A stretch of DNA of 62,349 nucleotides from contig CADDYT010000014.1 of assembly GCA_902810755.1 (NCBI GenBank), positions 1-62,349 on the forward strand, given 5' to 3'. Of the stretch, positions 34,093-42,376 are shown piece by piece (the first letter of the stretch is position 1; each line of letters opens with the position of its first letter). Source of the stretch: Chloroflexota bacterium (GTDB taxonomy: Bacteria > Chloroflexota > Ktedonobacteria > Ktedonobacterales > Ktedonobacteraceae). The notes below the pieces were generated by a model that was not told the DNA's origin, searched no databases, and was given only the letters and a program-made list of their open reading frames with translations. Position numbers and translations under genes: made by a program.

Positions 34093-35343
34093 ATGAACGG
34101 TGACATGTTGAACCGTGTTGTCAAGGGTAAGTATAAACTCATTGATGAACGAGGGCGAGGCAGTTTTGCCACCGTCTATATTGCGCGTGACACGGAGAAT
34201 AACTGTATTTATGCCATTAAGGTTATGCACCTGGAGTTTTCAAACGATGGAGAACTCCTGGCGCGTTTTCAACGTGAGGCCCATATTCTCCTGAATTTGA
34301 GCGATCCCCATATTGTGCGCATCGTCGATTACGGGAACGACGGGAATACGCACTTTATCGTGATGGATTACATCGATGGCCAGAATCTCAAATACTACCT
34401 GGTTACTCACGGCCCGATGGAGGTGGGGCGCGCATTGAACTACGCACACCAGATCGCCGAGGGACTGGATACCGCATATAAACAGGGGGTGGTGCATCGT
34501 GATATCAAGCCGCAGAACATTCTCATCAACGCGAAAGACGTGGTGAAAATCACCGACTTCGGCCTGGCACGAGGTCGGGAAACGGTGACATTGACGCAAT
34601 CGAATGTCTTTATGGGTACTGCCTACTACATCTCGCCAGAGCAGGCAGAAAGTGGGCGTTCAGCAGACACCCGCTCTGATCTCTATTCGGTCGCCACCGT
34701 CCTGTTTGAGATGCTGACCGGTCACCCTCCCTTCGAGGGGGAGACGGCGGTTGACATCGTCATCAAACACATGAACGAGCCGGTTCCCTCACTCAGTCGG
34801 CTGCGACCGGAGTTACCGGTGGAGTTTGACTTCTTCATGCAAAAGGCGATGGCCAAGAAGGCAGCCGACCGCTATCAAACGCCGCAGGAGTTTATAGCAG
34901 CCCTGGAACAACTCCAGGAGCGTATCCAGACGATACCACAGCCGGTCGTGGCAAGAAAGCAAGCGGTAGCGGTAGGACACGAACACCATGCAGGCAATGG
35001 AGGAATGCCGGGGCCTTCCAGGCCAGCCGCCCCGCAAAAGCAGGCCAGACTGGTAGTTCTTTCCAGTGGACAGTCTATTCCATTGACCGCCGAAGTGATG
35101 GTCGTTGGACGCCAGGACCCGATTATCCGCAACTTCCCGGAGATTGACCTGGCGGATAAGACCGTTGGACGCCGCCATGCCTCCCTGCGGAACCGGCAGG
35201 GAACCTTTACCGTTGAAGACCTCAACGCCTTGAACAAGACTCGTTTGAATGGCGTGATTCTGACGCCGCACGAGGAATGCCCGTTGAAAGACGGAGACCT
35301 CCTGCGTTTCGGCAGCGTAGAGGTCCGATTTGAATTGCGCTAA
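34093..35343 (+). CDS. Soluble Ser/Thr protein kinase with C-terminal FHA domain
   Basis: 416 residues. The kinase domain covers about 13-275: Gly loop GRGSFATVY, ATP-binding Lys43 in AIKVMH, catalytic loop VHRDIKPQNIL (HRD 135-137), DFGLARG at 155-161 and YISPEQA. A linker (about 275-320) joins it to an FHA domain (about 335-415) with VVGRQDP, the phosphothreonine-binding SRRHAS-like GRRHASL, and NKTRLNG. There is no transmembrane helix. FHA domains bind phosphothreonine, so the protein can dock onto its own or a neighbouring kinase's phosphorylated sites. The next gene encodes another FHA protein and the one after that a further kinase, suggesting a common circuit. Confidence 0.93.
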   Translation: MNGDMLNRVVKGKYKLIDERGRGSFATVYIARDTENNCIYAIKVMHLEFSNDGELLARFQREAHILLNLSDPHIVRIVDYGNDGNTHFIVMDYIDGQNLKYYLVTHGPMEVGRALNYAHQIAEGLDTAYKQGVVHRDIKPQNILINAKDVVKITDFGLARGRETVTLTQSNVFMGTAYYISPEQAESGRSADTRSDLYSVATVLFEMLTGHPPFEGETAVDIVIKHMNEPVPSLSRLRPELPVEFDFFMQKAMAKKAADRYQTPQEFIAALEQLQERIQTIPQPVVARKQAVAVGHEHHAGNGGMPGPSRPAAPQKQARLVVLSSGQSIPLTAEVMVVGRQDPIIRNFPEIDLADKTVGRRHASLRNRQGTFTVEDLNALNKTRLNGVILTPHEECPLKDGDLLRFGSVEVRFELR

Positions 35344-35460
35344 GGGGTTGAATATCGTGTTATATCACACCGGCGCGCAACGTAGGGGCGCAACAACCAT
35401 ACTCTTACACAATCCGGGCGCAGGTATCTTGCGCCGCTACAACTCAGAGGGGTGAACGAC

Positions 35461-36873
35461 ATGAAAGAGATGCTCGCACTCATAGTTTTTGCCTTTTCGC
35501 TTCCGGTCGACCCGAAAATTATCATTGTCGCAGGACTGGTGATCGCGGTCATTATCCTGATAGGGGCTATTCTCCTCTTCCGCAGTGGCGGGAAAAAGAA
35601 GGGCGGGAAGCAGCAGGGAGCCAGTGGAGCAGCCGACTGGCAGAGAGCGCAGCAGCAGGGGGCGCAGGGGGGATGGAATGCCGGGGCCATGCCGGGCAGT
35701 GATACCCCCTGGGGCCAGAACGGGCAGGCGCAGGCAGGCTGGGGCATGGGGGGCCAGAATATGCAGGCGCAACAGCAGGCCGGGTGGAATGCGCCGGGCG
35801 CGCAACCAGGCTGGGGAATGCAAGGGGCGTCAGGGCAGAATCCCGCGCAGGCCGGGCAGCCTCAACAGGCGGGCTGGGGCGGTGCGCAGGGAGCCACACA
35901 GCAGCCAGGCTGGGGTATGACAGCGGGGCCGGGCGCGCAGCAACAGGGGCTTTCCGGCATGCAGGCGCAGCAGCCAGACTGGATGGCAGCCGCCCAGGGC
36001 CAGCAGCCCGGAGCATGGGCAGCGCAACCTTCGCCTTCGCCTTCACCGGCGCAGAGCCAGCCCGGCGGCTGGGGCATGGGTACCCAGGGCGCGCCGAACA
36101 CGGGAGCGCCCTGGGATGCCGCGTCGGCGGGAAACGCTCCGAATGCCTGGGGGCAGTCAACTTCCCAACCCGGCTGGGGACAGAGTCAGGGGCAAACGGC
36201 GCAGCCAGCGCAGCCAGCGCAGCCGGTACAGCAGGCGCAAACCGCATATGGTGGCTCTGGCCAGTCGTGGGGTATGGGCGGCACAGGCACTGGCTCGGGC
36301 GAGTTACGCGGCCAGGGTCAGATGGATATGTGGGGGGGCCAGCAGGCCCAGCCGCCACAGAATGCATGGGCGCAAACCGCGCAGCCGCCACAGCAACAGG
36401 CCGCTCCTTCCTGGGGTCAGCCCCCAACGCCCGCACAGGCTCCTTCGCCCGCCGCAGGCTTTGGCTGGCAACAGCCACAGCAGCCCTCGTGGGGCGCAGG
36501 CGGCATGGGGCAGGACGCAACGCTGATGGCAGGCGACGCCGACAAGACGATGTTGCGGCCCGCAAACATGGGTATCGGCTATGTCCGCGTGGAAGAAGGC
36601 AAAGAGCCTGGGCGCGTCTATGACATCAAAAAAGAGACCCTCAGTATCGGACGCAGCCGCGAAAGTGATATCTTCCTGGAAGACCTGGCTGTCTCGCGCC
36701 TGCATGCCTCGATTGTCAGTATGGGCAACGGCGATTACGGGCTGAAGGATGAGGGCAGCGCCAACGGCACGAAAGTCAACGGGCAGCCGGTCGCCAAGTA
36801 CCAGACCTTCCCCCTGAAAGAAGGGGACAGGATTCAGCTTGGCCAGACCGTGCTGGTCTTTGCCAAACGATGA
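35461..36873 (+). CDS. Membrane FHA protein with long Gln/Gly/Trp/Pro-rich region
   Basis: 470 residues. Hydrophobic segments at about 4-14 and 19-40 anchor it to the membrane, followed by a basic stop (RSGGKKKGGK). Residues about 50-360 are low complexity, rich in Gln, Gly, Ala, Pro and Trp, with a recurring QPGWG/QAGWG/QQPGW motif spaced every 10-20 residues. Residues about 385-465 form an FHA domain (LSIGRSRESDIFLED, VSRLHASIV, EGSANGTKVNG). The layout suggests a flexible, Trp-dotted scaffold holding a phosphothreonine reader. I choose the ATG at 35461 with AGAGGGG 8 bases upstream; a GTG at 35452 is possible. It lies between two kinase genes in the same direction. Confidence 0.82.
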   Translation: MKEMLALIVFAFSLPVDPKIIIVAGLVIAVIILIGAILLFRSGGKKKGGKQQGASGAADWQRAQQQGAQGGWNAGAMPGSDTPWGQNGQAQAGWGMGGQNMQAQQQAGWNAPGAQPGWGMQGASGQNPAQAGQPQQAGWGGAQGATQQPGWGMTAGPGAQQQGLSGMQAQQPDWMAAAQGQQPGAWAAQPSPSPSPAQSQPGGWGMGTQGAPNTGAPWDAASAGNAPNAWGQSTSQPGWGQSQGQTAQPAQPAQPVQQAQTAYGGSGQSWGMGGTGTGSGELRGQGQMDMWGGQQAQPPQNAWAQTAQPPQQQAAPSWGQPPTPAQAPSPAAGFGWQQPQQPSWGAGGMGQDATLMAGDADKTMLRPANMGIGYVRVEEGKEPGRVYDIKKETLSIGRSRESDIFLEDLAVSRLHASIVSMGNGDYGLKDEGSANGTKVNGQPVAKYQTFPLKEGDRIQLGQTVLVFAKR

Positions 36874-36916
36874 GTAGCATTCGTCCCTCTCATGTCTGGA
36901 AACTGTGGAGTACATT

Positions 36917-38083
36917 GTGCTAGCGGACGAACTGATCGGAACAATGCTCGGCAATTACCGTATCCTGGCCCCTCTGGGGCAGGGCGGTATGGCCCGTGTC
37001 TATAAAGCCAGGCAGGAGAACCTCGACCGGGAAGTGGCCGTCAAGGTGCTTCCTCCCTGGTTTGCCGCCGATCAGAATTTTGTCAGGCGCTTCAACCAGG
37101 AAGCGAAACTTGTTGCGAACCTTTCACACCCCAATATCGTAACTGTCCACGATGCCAGCGAGTATCGTGGACACCTCTACATCGTCATGCAACTGGTCGA
37201 TGGCGGCACCTTGAAGCAGCGCCTGGACCAGTTACACGCGCAGGGCAGAACGATGGATTTCCTGGAAGCTGCCCCGCTCTTTATCCCGCTGGCCAGCGCG
37301 CTGGACTATGCGCACACCCAGGGCGTTATTCACCGCGACGTGAAACCTGTCAACGTCCTGCTCGACCGCACGGGTCGCCCGATTCTCTCCGATTTTGGCA
37401 TTGCCAAAGTGCTGCAAGACAACCGGGAACAACTCACGCGGCCAGGGGCGGGCGTCGGCACGCCGGAATACATGTCCCCGGAACAATGCCAGGGCGGTAC
37501 AGTTGACGGGCGCGCCGATATCTACGCGCTGGGCGTCATGTTATATGAGGCGTTGACCGGGCGCACGCCCTTCCTGGGTGATAACTACCCGGCGCTGGCG
37601 CACAGCCACATCTACGAGCCGCCGCCGCGTCCTTCCTCGATCAACCCGGCCATTCATCCAGCCGTTGAGCAAATTATTCTGACCGCGCTGATGAAGGATC
37701 GCCAGCTCCGCTACCAGCGCGCCAGCCAGATGGGCGATGCCCTTGAGCAGGTCCTGCAAATGTTGCCTGAAAGCAATCAGGCAAGAAAATCAAGCTCAGG
37801 CATCGGCATAGTAGCGATACCCCCGCAGGCCTATCCTCCGCCAATGGTGCAAAATCCCGGACCAGGCAGCACGCCCATTGCGGAAATCTCTCCGGTGCTT
37901 CCCTATCAACAATCGCCTGTTCAGCCGATGTATACCTGCTCGAACTGCTATTATATGAATAAGCCCCAGATGCGCTTCTGCACGCGCTGTGGCACGCCTC
38001 TCAATGCCTGCGTCTCCTGCGGTGCGCAGAACCCGGCCAGTAACCGCTTCTGCACGCGCTGCGGTCGCCCCCTGCACACATAG
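36917..38083 (+). CDS. Ser/Thr protein kinase with C-terminal double zinc ribbon
   Basis: 388 residues from the GTG at 36917, 6 bases after GGAG; another GTG at 36905 and an ATG at 36944 are alternatives. The kinase domain spans about 12-275: LGQGGMARVYKA, Lys43 in VAVKVL, HRDVKPVNVLL (HRD 139-141), DFGIAK (159-164), EYMSPEQ. A Pro-rich linker follows, then residues 339-388 are a double zinc ribbon with four CxxC knuckles (CSNC, CTRC, CVSC, CTRC) in the DZR pattern. There is no transmembrane helix. The ribbon may bind a partner protein or nucleic acid. The gene follows the FHA scaffold gene after 43 bases, so the three plus-strand genes from 34093 probably work together. Confidence 0.9.
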   Translation: MLADELIGTMLGNYRILAPLGQGGMARVYKARQENLDREVAVKVLPPWFAADQNFVRRFNQEAKLVANLSHPNIVTVHDASEYRGHLYIVMQLVDGGTLKQRLDQLHAQGRTMDFLEAAPLFIPLASALDYAHTQGVIHRDVKPVNVLLDRTGRPILSDFGIAKVLQDNREQLTRPGAGVGTPEYMSPEQCQGGTVDGRADIYALGVMLYEALTGRTPFLGDNYPALAHSHIYEPPPRPSSINPAIHPAVEQIILTALMKDRQLRYQRASQMGDALEQVLQMLPESNQARKSSSGIGIVAIPPQAYPPPMVQNPGPGSTPIAEISPVLPYQQSPVQPMYTCSNCYYMNKPQMRFCTRCGTPLNACVSCGAQNPASNRFCTRCGRPLHT

Positions 38084-38118
38084 GCGCGATCAATCGGCGT
38101 CTACAAAATCCAGGGGCG

Positions 38119-38616
38119 TCAGTAGACAAACTCATCTGGCTGGGGGGCGTTGAGGCGTTCCAGTGTCTTGCGCTGCTGGTCGTATCGCTGGTGGCGACGC
38201 CGGTCGCGCTGCTCAGGGTCCATCGCCAGCAGGGCGCGAATGCGCTCGACCACTATGCTGGGCTGCGTGGGCTTGGTCATATACTCGACCGCGCCCTCCT
38301 CATAGCCGCGCGCCTGATCGGCCAGTTTCGTGCGCGCGGTCAGAACCAGCACAGGAATGTGGTCGAAAGAGGCTTCACCGACCGGGCGTTCCCTGCGTAG
38401 CCACCGCAACACCTCCCAGCCATCGACCGGCTGCATCATCAAATCGAGGACGATCAAATGCGGACAAAACTCAGGAATGATCTGTATTGCGTCCTGCCCG
38501 TTGGATACGCTACGTACTTCAAAACCAGAATACGTTAAATAGACGCGCAACACCTGCTCAATATACGCCTCATCCTCCACCACCAGAATCTTTGCTTGCT
38601 TTTCAGGCTCATGCAT
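38119..38616 (-). CDS. Response regulator (receiver domain with basic C-terminal tail)
   Basis: 165 residues beginning MHEPEKQAKILVVEDE. The ATG at 38616 has GTGGAGGTG 6 bases upstream; the frame continues to 38718 without a ribosome site and through a palindrome. Acidic pocket EDE (14-16), phospho-acceptor Asp58 in LIVLDLMM, conserved Thr in VLTAR and Lys115 in MTKPTQP. After the receiver comes a highly charged helix (MDPEQRDRRRHQRYDQQRKTLERL), not a known DNA-binding domain. The large GAF histidine kinase lies immediately upstream on the same strand and is the likely phosphodonor. Confidence 0.9.
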   Translation of the reverse strand: MHEPEKQAKILVVEDEAYIEQVLRVYLTYSGFEVRSVSNGQDAIQIIPEFCPHLIVLDLMMQPVDGWEVLRWLRRERPVGEASFDHIPVLVLTARTKLADQARGYEEGAVEYMTKPTQPSIVVERIRALLAMDPEQRDRRRHQRYDQQRKTLERLNAPQPDEFVY

Positions 38617-38664
38617 TGAGTACACCTCCACAACATCCATACGCCATTGCATATCATCACTGAG

Positions 38665-38752
38665 AGGCCATCGTGAGTGCAGTGAAGGATCTGAGGGGGC
38701 AGGCGATCGCTCTGGCACTCCAGGGACCCTTCACTGCGCTCACGATGACCTC
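38665..38752. repeat. Imperfect palindrome between histidine kinase and response regulator
   Basis: The arm at 38665-38688 (AGAGGCCATCGTGAGTGCAG...) pairs with 38728-38752 with two mismatches. The core TCATCGTGAGYGCAGTGAAGG relates it to the TGTCATNCTGAGCG family elsewhere in the window. It lies between the end of the kinase gene (38769) and the start of the regulator (38616), so it may reduce read-through. Confidence 0.7.
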
Positions 38753-38768
38753 TGGGCCAGTGACAGCG

Positions 38769-41003
38769 TCAACCCGTCTTAAAATTGCGTTTCAACGTCG
38801 TTGGGAAACGCACCTCGGCAATAGTATAGCCTGAACTCTGCTCAACTGGCCCGGATAAAGAGAGAGTACCATCACTATTATCTTGCGCATCACCCGTTGC
38901 CGCCGGTTCAGAAAGCTCTTCCGCGCTGGCGCGACGCAGGGAAAAGCGACCGCCGAGATCGCCAATCAGGTGAGTAATCAGGGAAACGCCCAGACCCTCA
39001 CTGATCTCCTCTTCTCCCGGCTCGTGACGCAATGGCCCGTTGCCGGTATCAATCACTTGCACCACGATCTCTCCGTCCTCTTCATAGCCGCGCACGCTGA
39101 CTTTGCCGCGACTCTGGTGCGCCATCCCGTGTTTGATGGCGTTGGAGACCATTTCGTTGAGGATCAATGCCAGAATGGTCACGGCCCGTGAGGGAATGAC
39201 GATCGGGCAAGGCTCTACCTCGAAGGTGATGCGCGTCCCCGGCGGCTGGAGATTCGCGCTCGCCACGCCGACGATTTTGCGCGCAATATCATCGACCCGC
39301 GCCTCGTCCACATCTTCATGGGAAAGCAGGTCATGCGTGGCGGCCAGACCCTGCACGCGGTTCACGCTCTCGGCGAGGGTATAGCGGACCTCCGGCGAGC
39401 GGGTGCGGCGGCGTTGCAGCGAGAGAATACCGGCCACCGTCGCCAGGTTGTTCTTGACACGATGGTGCAGTTCGCGCAGGAGAACAGACTTGATCTCCAG
39501 GGCGTGGCGCGTCTCTTCGTACAGGCGCGCATTCTCTATGGCAATGGCCGCCTCGTTGGCAAAGGTGATAACCAGTTGCATCTGCTCTGGCGAAGGCAGG
39601 TGACGGTGGCTGCTGTACAGGCAGATACAGCCAAGCACCTTCTGCCTCGCTCGCAGCGGCACCGAAACCACCGAGTGAATATCGGAAGAGAGCAGCGGAT
39701 CCGTATGAATGAAACAATGCTCATCGCCATGGAAGCAATCAACGGCCATTGTTGGCTCGCCCGTCGTCACTGTGCGCCCGGCGCAACAATCGGTAACGGG
39801 GATACGCAGGGTGCGCGCCAGGTTGTTGTTCAAGCCATAGTGGGCAAGGACATGCAATTCCTGCTTTTCGGCATCCAGTTCAAAGATACAGGACCGTTCC
39901 GCGCCCGCCAGATGCACGGCCTGCGTGGTGATGATTTGCAACACCTCTTTCAGATTGAGCGTGGAAGCGATGATGGATGAGACGCGGTGAATGGTGGAAA
40001 GCTCATGCACTTTGCGCCGCAGCTGCTCATCGGTCTGTTCGTAGAGGCGACCATTCTCAATATTGATGGCAATGATGCCGGCCACGACCTCGACGAAGCT
40101 CATCTCTTCCTTTGTAAAATCGCGCGGCGCGACCGATTGCACGCTGATGACGCCGATCAGGCGGATGGTATCGCCAAAGAAGATAATGGGAACGGCCATC
40201 AGCCCGTGATACTCGGTGTTATAGGTGCGCGCTTCGCTGGCGAACCGGGGGTCGGCCAGCGCATCAAAGACGAGCAGGGGGCGGCCTTTGTCGGCAACCC
40301 AGCCGCTATAGCCCTCACCGAGGCGCAGGGTGAAATGCATGCCGCCAAGCGGGCGCGGGCCGTTGGTGGAACGCAGGGTGAGCATGCGCTGCACCTCATC
40401 GTAGAAAAAGATGGAACACAGGTCGGCCTGCAATTCCTGCGCTACAGCGTTGGCGGTGATTTCCAGTGTCTGATCCAGGTCCATAATGGAATTGCTGGCC
40501 CCGTTGATCTGCTGGAGAGCGGAGAGGCGATGCTCCATTTGCTGCTCCATCTGCTTTTGCCTGTCGGAGATCGAGGTGACCACCCCCTGGTAGCCGCGCA
40601 CAAGAGCCAGCGTGCAGGCGGATTGCACCTGGTACAGGCGACCGGAGGCGGCAACGAGTACCTGCGGTTGATCGCGGAAGATATCCTGCAATTCCAGCGC
40701 GAGGGCATCGATATATTGTTGCAAGCCTTGCAGGCGAGCATCCAGTTTGCCTCCCTGCTCGGCCAGCCAGCGGCCAGATTGTTCAAACGCCTGGGTCGTT
40801 TTTTCGCTATCTATGCTATTGTCCGTGAGGGCATTGAGCAAGTGCCAGGCATCGCTTCCCTCTTCCGGCCCATAGCGGTCGCCTGTGACATGCTGCAAAC
40901 AGACGCGCAGCCGGGCGGCATGCCGGGCCAGCGTCTGTTCCACCGCGCTCTGTTGTATCACCTGTTTTTCCTGTAATTGTGGTGCCAGATAGCTCCGCAT
41001 CAT
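38769..41003 (-). CDS. GAF-domain sensor histidine kinase (HisKA_2 type)
   Basis: About 744 residues, soluble. A helical N-terminus (to about 160) is followed by two GAF domains. The first lies around DLDQTLEITANAVAQELQADLCSIFFYDEV to IAINIENGRLYEQ, the second around LKEVLQIITTQAVHLAGAERSCIFELD to IAIENARLYEE. A HisKA_2 dimerisation domain has the phospho-acceptor His in LLRELHHRVKNNLATVAGIL. The HATPase has LILNEMVSNAIKHGM and VIDTGNGPL, and is atypical before SEGLGVSLI. The ATG at 41003 (or 41000) lies just after GGAAGGGG. Other in-frame starts are the ATG at 41051 and a TTG at 41084, but the latter is the first base of a good -35 box. It likely phosphorylates the regulator at 38119. Confidence 0.88.
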   Translation of the reverse strand: MMRSYLAPQLQEKQVIQQSAVEQTLARHAARLRVCLQHVTGDRYGPEEGSDAWHLLNALTDNSIDSEKTTQAFEQSGRWLAEQGGKLDARLQGLQQYIDALALELQDIFRDQPQVLVAASGRLYQVQSACTLALVRGYQGVVTSISDRQKQMEQQMEHRLSALQQINGASNSIMDLDQTLEITANAVAQELQADLCSIFFYDEVQRMLTLRSTNGPRPLGGMHFTLRLGEGYSGWVADKGRPLLVFDALADPRFASEARTYNTEYHGLMAVPIIFFGDTIRLIGVISVQSVAPRDFTKEEMSFVEVVAGIIAINIENGRLYEQTDEQLRRKVHELSTIHRVSSIIASTLNLKEVLQIITTQAVHLAGAERSCIFELDAEKQELHVLAHYGLNNNLARTLRIPVTDCCAGRTVTTGEPTMAVDCFHGDEHCFIHTDPLLSSDIHSVVSVPLRARQKVLGCICLYSSHRHLPSPEQMQLVITFANEAAIAIENARLYEETRHALEIKSVLLRELHHRVKNNLATVAGILSLQRRRTRSPEVRYTLAESVNRVQGLAATHDLLSHEDVDEARVDDIARKIVGVASANLQPPGTRITFEVEPCPIVIPSRAVTILALILNEMVSNAIKHGMAHQSRGKVSVRGYEEDGEIVVQVIDTGNGPLRHEPGEEEISEGLGVSLITHLIGDLGGRFSLRRASAEELSEPAATGDAQDNSDGTLSLSGPVEQSSGYTIAEVRFPTTLKRNFKTG

Positions 41004-41055
41004 TTCCCCTTCCACAGCCAGCCGCATATTCTGGCAGAGTTCGCCATTCATCTGT

Positions 41056-41084
41056 ATTGTAGATGTGCCGCCTGTTTCTGTCAA
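41056..41084 (-). promoter_or_regulatory. Promoter of the GAF histidine kinase
   Basis: On the minus strand TTGACA (41084-41079) and TACAAT (41061-41056) are separated by exactly 17 bp. Transcription would start near 41049, which argues against translation from the TTG at 41084 and for a start at 41003/41000. Confidence 0.7.
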
Positions 41085-41200
41085 GCCGGGCGCAGTAGCC
41101 CGAATAGCCTATCAGGCACGCTCTATATAACACTCTCCGGTTCGTTCGTTATCATGAATAGCATAAAGGTTGCAGTAAGCACATGTTAAGGGAAAGAAAG

Positions 41201-42217
41201 ATGAGATGCAGCTATTGCGGATTGCCGCTTTCACCGGCGAACACGAGTGGGACCTGCCCGCGCTGTTCCACTCCCATCGGGTCAAAACCGCCATCAAACG
41301 CTATGCAACAGGCAGCAGGGGGGTGGGCGACAACACAGGCAAACCAGCACTATGAATGGGACATGAATGCAGGGCAGCCCCGGCAGGGAGAGGCACACGC
41401 TACGGGCTGGTCGGGAGTGCAGGGAGATACTCCTTCACCCACGCCGTTATTTCAGCCGACGGGGCAGCCGAATCAGGCGTGGTTTCCCGCACAAATTTCC
41501 ACGCAAACGCCCGCGCACATGCCTGCACAGCCATTCGCGCAAAGCCCCATGCCCGCGATGCCACCCTTTGCGCCCTCTTCGACCCCCACGCCGTCCTGGG
41601 TCAGCACGCCACAAACTGGCAGCTACACCGATAAAGCAGGCAGACCCCGGCGCGGCGGCGGGCAAGTGGGCTTCACCATCGCCGGGCTGTGCATCATTAT
41701 GGGCGCGCTGCTACTCATCTTCGTCTACATCATCTCTCTGCAATTGCCGCCAACCAGCGCCAGCATCGGTGCCGTCACCCCCGTGGCCACGCAGCCTACC
41801 GGCACCACACACACGCGGCCAACGGCGGCAACGTCTCCCACAGTCGCGCCATCGCCGACCCCGGCCATGCCCGGTCAGCAGTATATCAGCAACGCGCAGA
41901 TGGCAAGCTCAATTGATAAAAACACTGCCACACCGATCCAGACAACGACGACATTCACCGTCGGCCAGCCGGTCTACGTGACGTTTCTTGTCCACCCCAA
42001 CGGGCAGGCGGGAGAAGTTTGTCTTGCATGGTACCTCAACGGGAAATTTACCAGCAATTTTTCGTTTGCCATCCCCAACATCGCCAGCACTACCGCCTAT
42101 TCCTACACCTATTACCATGCAAGCGGGTCGGCCTACGTTGAGCTTTCCTGGTCCACTTCGGCCAACTGCTCCAATGCTCTGCTGGCACAGCGCGTCAATT
42201 TCACTGTCCGCAGCTAA
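41201..42217 (+). CDS. Zinc-ribbon membrane protein, paralogue 1
   Basis: 338 residues. An N-terminal zinc ribbon (CSYCGLPL...CPRCSTPIG, residues 3-26) is followed by a Gln/Pro/Ala-rich linker (about 30-150), one transmembrane helix at about 155-180 (GFTIAGLCIIMGALLLIFVYIISL), a Thr/Pro-rich stalk, and an extracytoplasmic beta-rich domain (about 230-338) beginning YISNAQMASSIDKNT. The same C-terminal domain occurs in the next gene. The ATG at 41201 follows AAGGGA with 7 bases between; the ATG at 41183 is less likely. The family is unknown. Similar cytosolic ribbon/outside sensor layouts occur in Ktedonobacteria signalling loci. Confidence 0.75.
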   Translation: MRCSYCGLPLSPANTSGTCPRCSTPIGSKPPSNAMQQAAGGWATTQANQHYEWDMNAGQPRQGEAHATGWSGVQGDTPSPTPLFQPTGQPNQAWFPAQISTQTPAHMPAQPFAQSPMPAMPPFAPSSTPTPSWVSTPQTGSYTDKAGRPRRGGGQVGFTIAGLCIIMGALLLIFVYIISLQLPPTSASIGAVTPVATQPTGTTHTRPTAATSPTVAPSPTPAMPGQQYISNAQMASSIDKNTATPIQTTTTFTVGQPVYVTFLVHPNGQAGEVCLAWYLNGKFTSNFSFAIPNIASTTAYSYTYYHASGSAYVELSWSTSANCSNALLAQRVNFTVRS

Positions 42218-42293
42218 AGCACCGGGGAAAAAGAGAACAGGGTAGAACAGGAAAATCGGTAAAAATACTTATCAGTATACCGACATTTTTCGC

Positions 42294-42322
42294 TTGGCAG
42301 AGAGCGCAAAGCATGGTATAGT
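42294..42322 (+). promoter_or_regulatory. Promoter of the second zinc-ribbon membrane protein
   Basis: TTGGCA at 42294-42299 and TATAGT at 42317-42322 with a 17-bp spacer, predicting a start near 42329 and a 48-base leader that contains AGGAGG before the ATG at 42377. It shows that the two paralogues need not be co-transcribed. Confidence 0.65.
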
Positions 42323-42376
42323 AAGTGCCGCATTGTTTTTGTTGACGTTCCGCCATTTTCCAGGAGGAGTCTTATT

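Noticed and set aside
35567..36565. Minus-strand Pro/Ala/Arg-rich frame across the FHA scaffold gene
   Set aside because: It is caused by the low-complexity Gln/Gly/Pro codons of the real gene.
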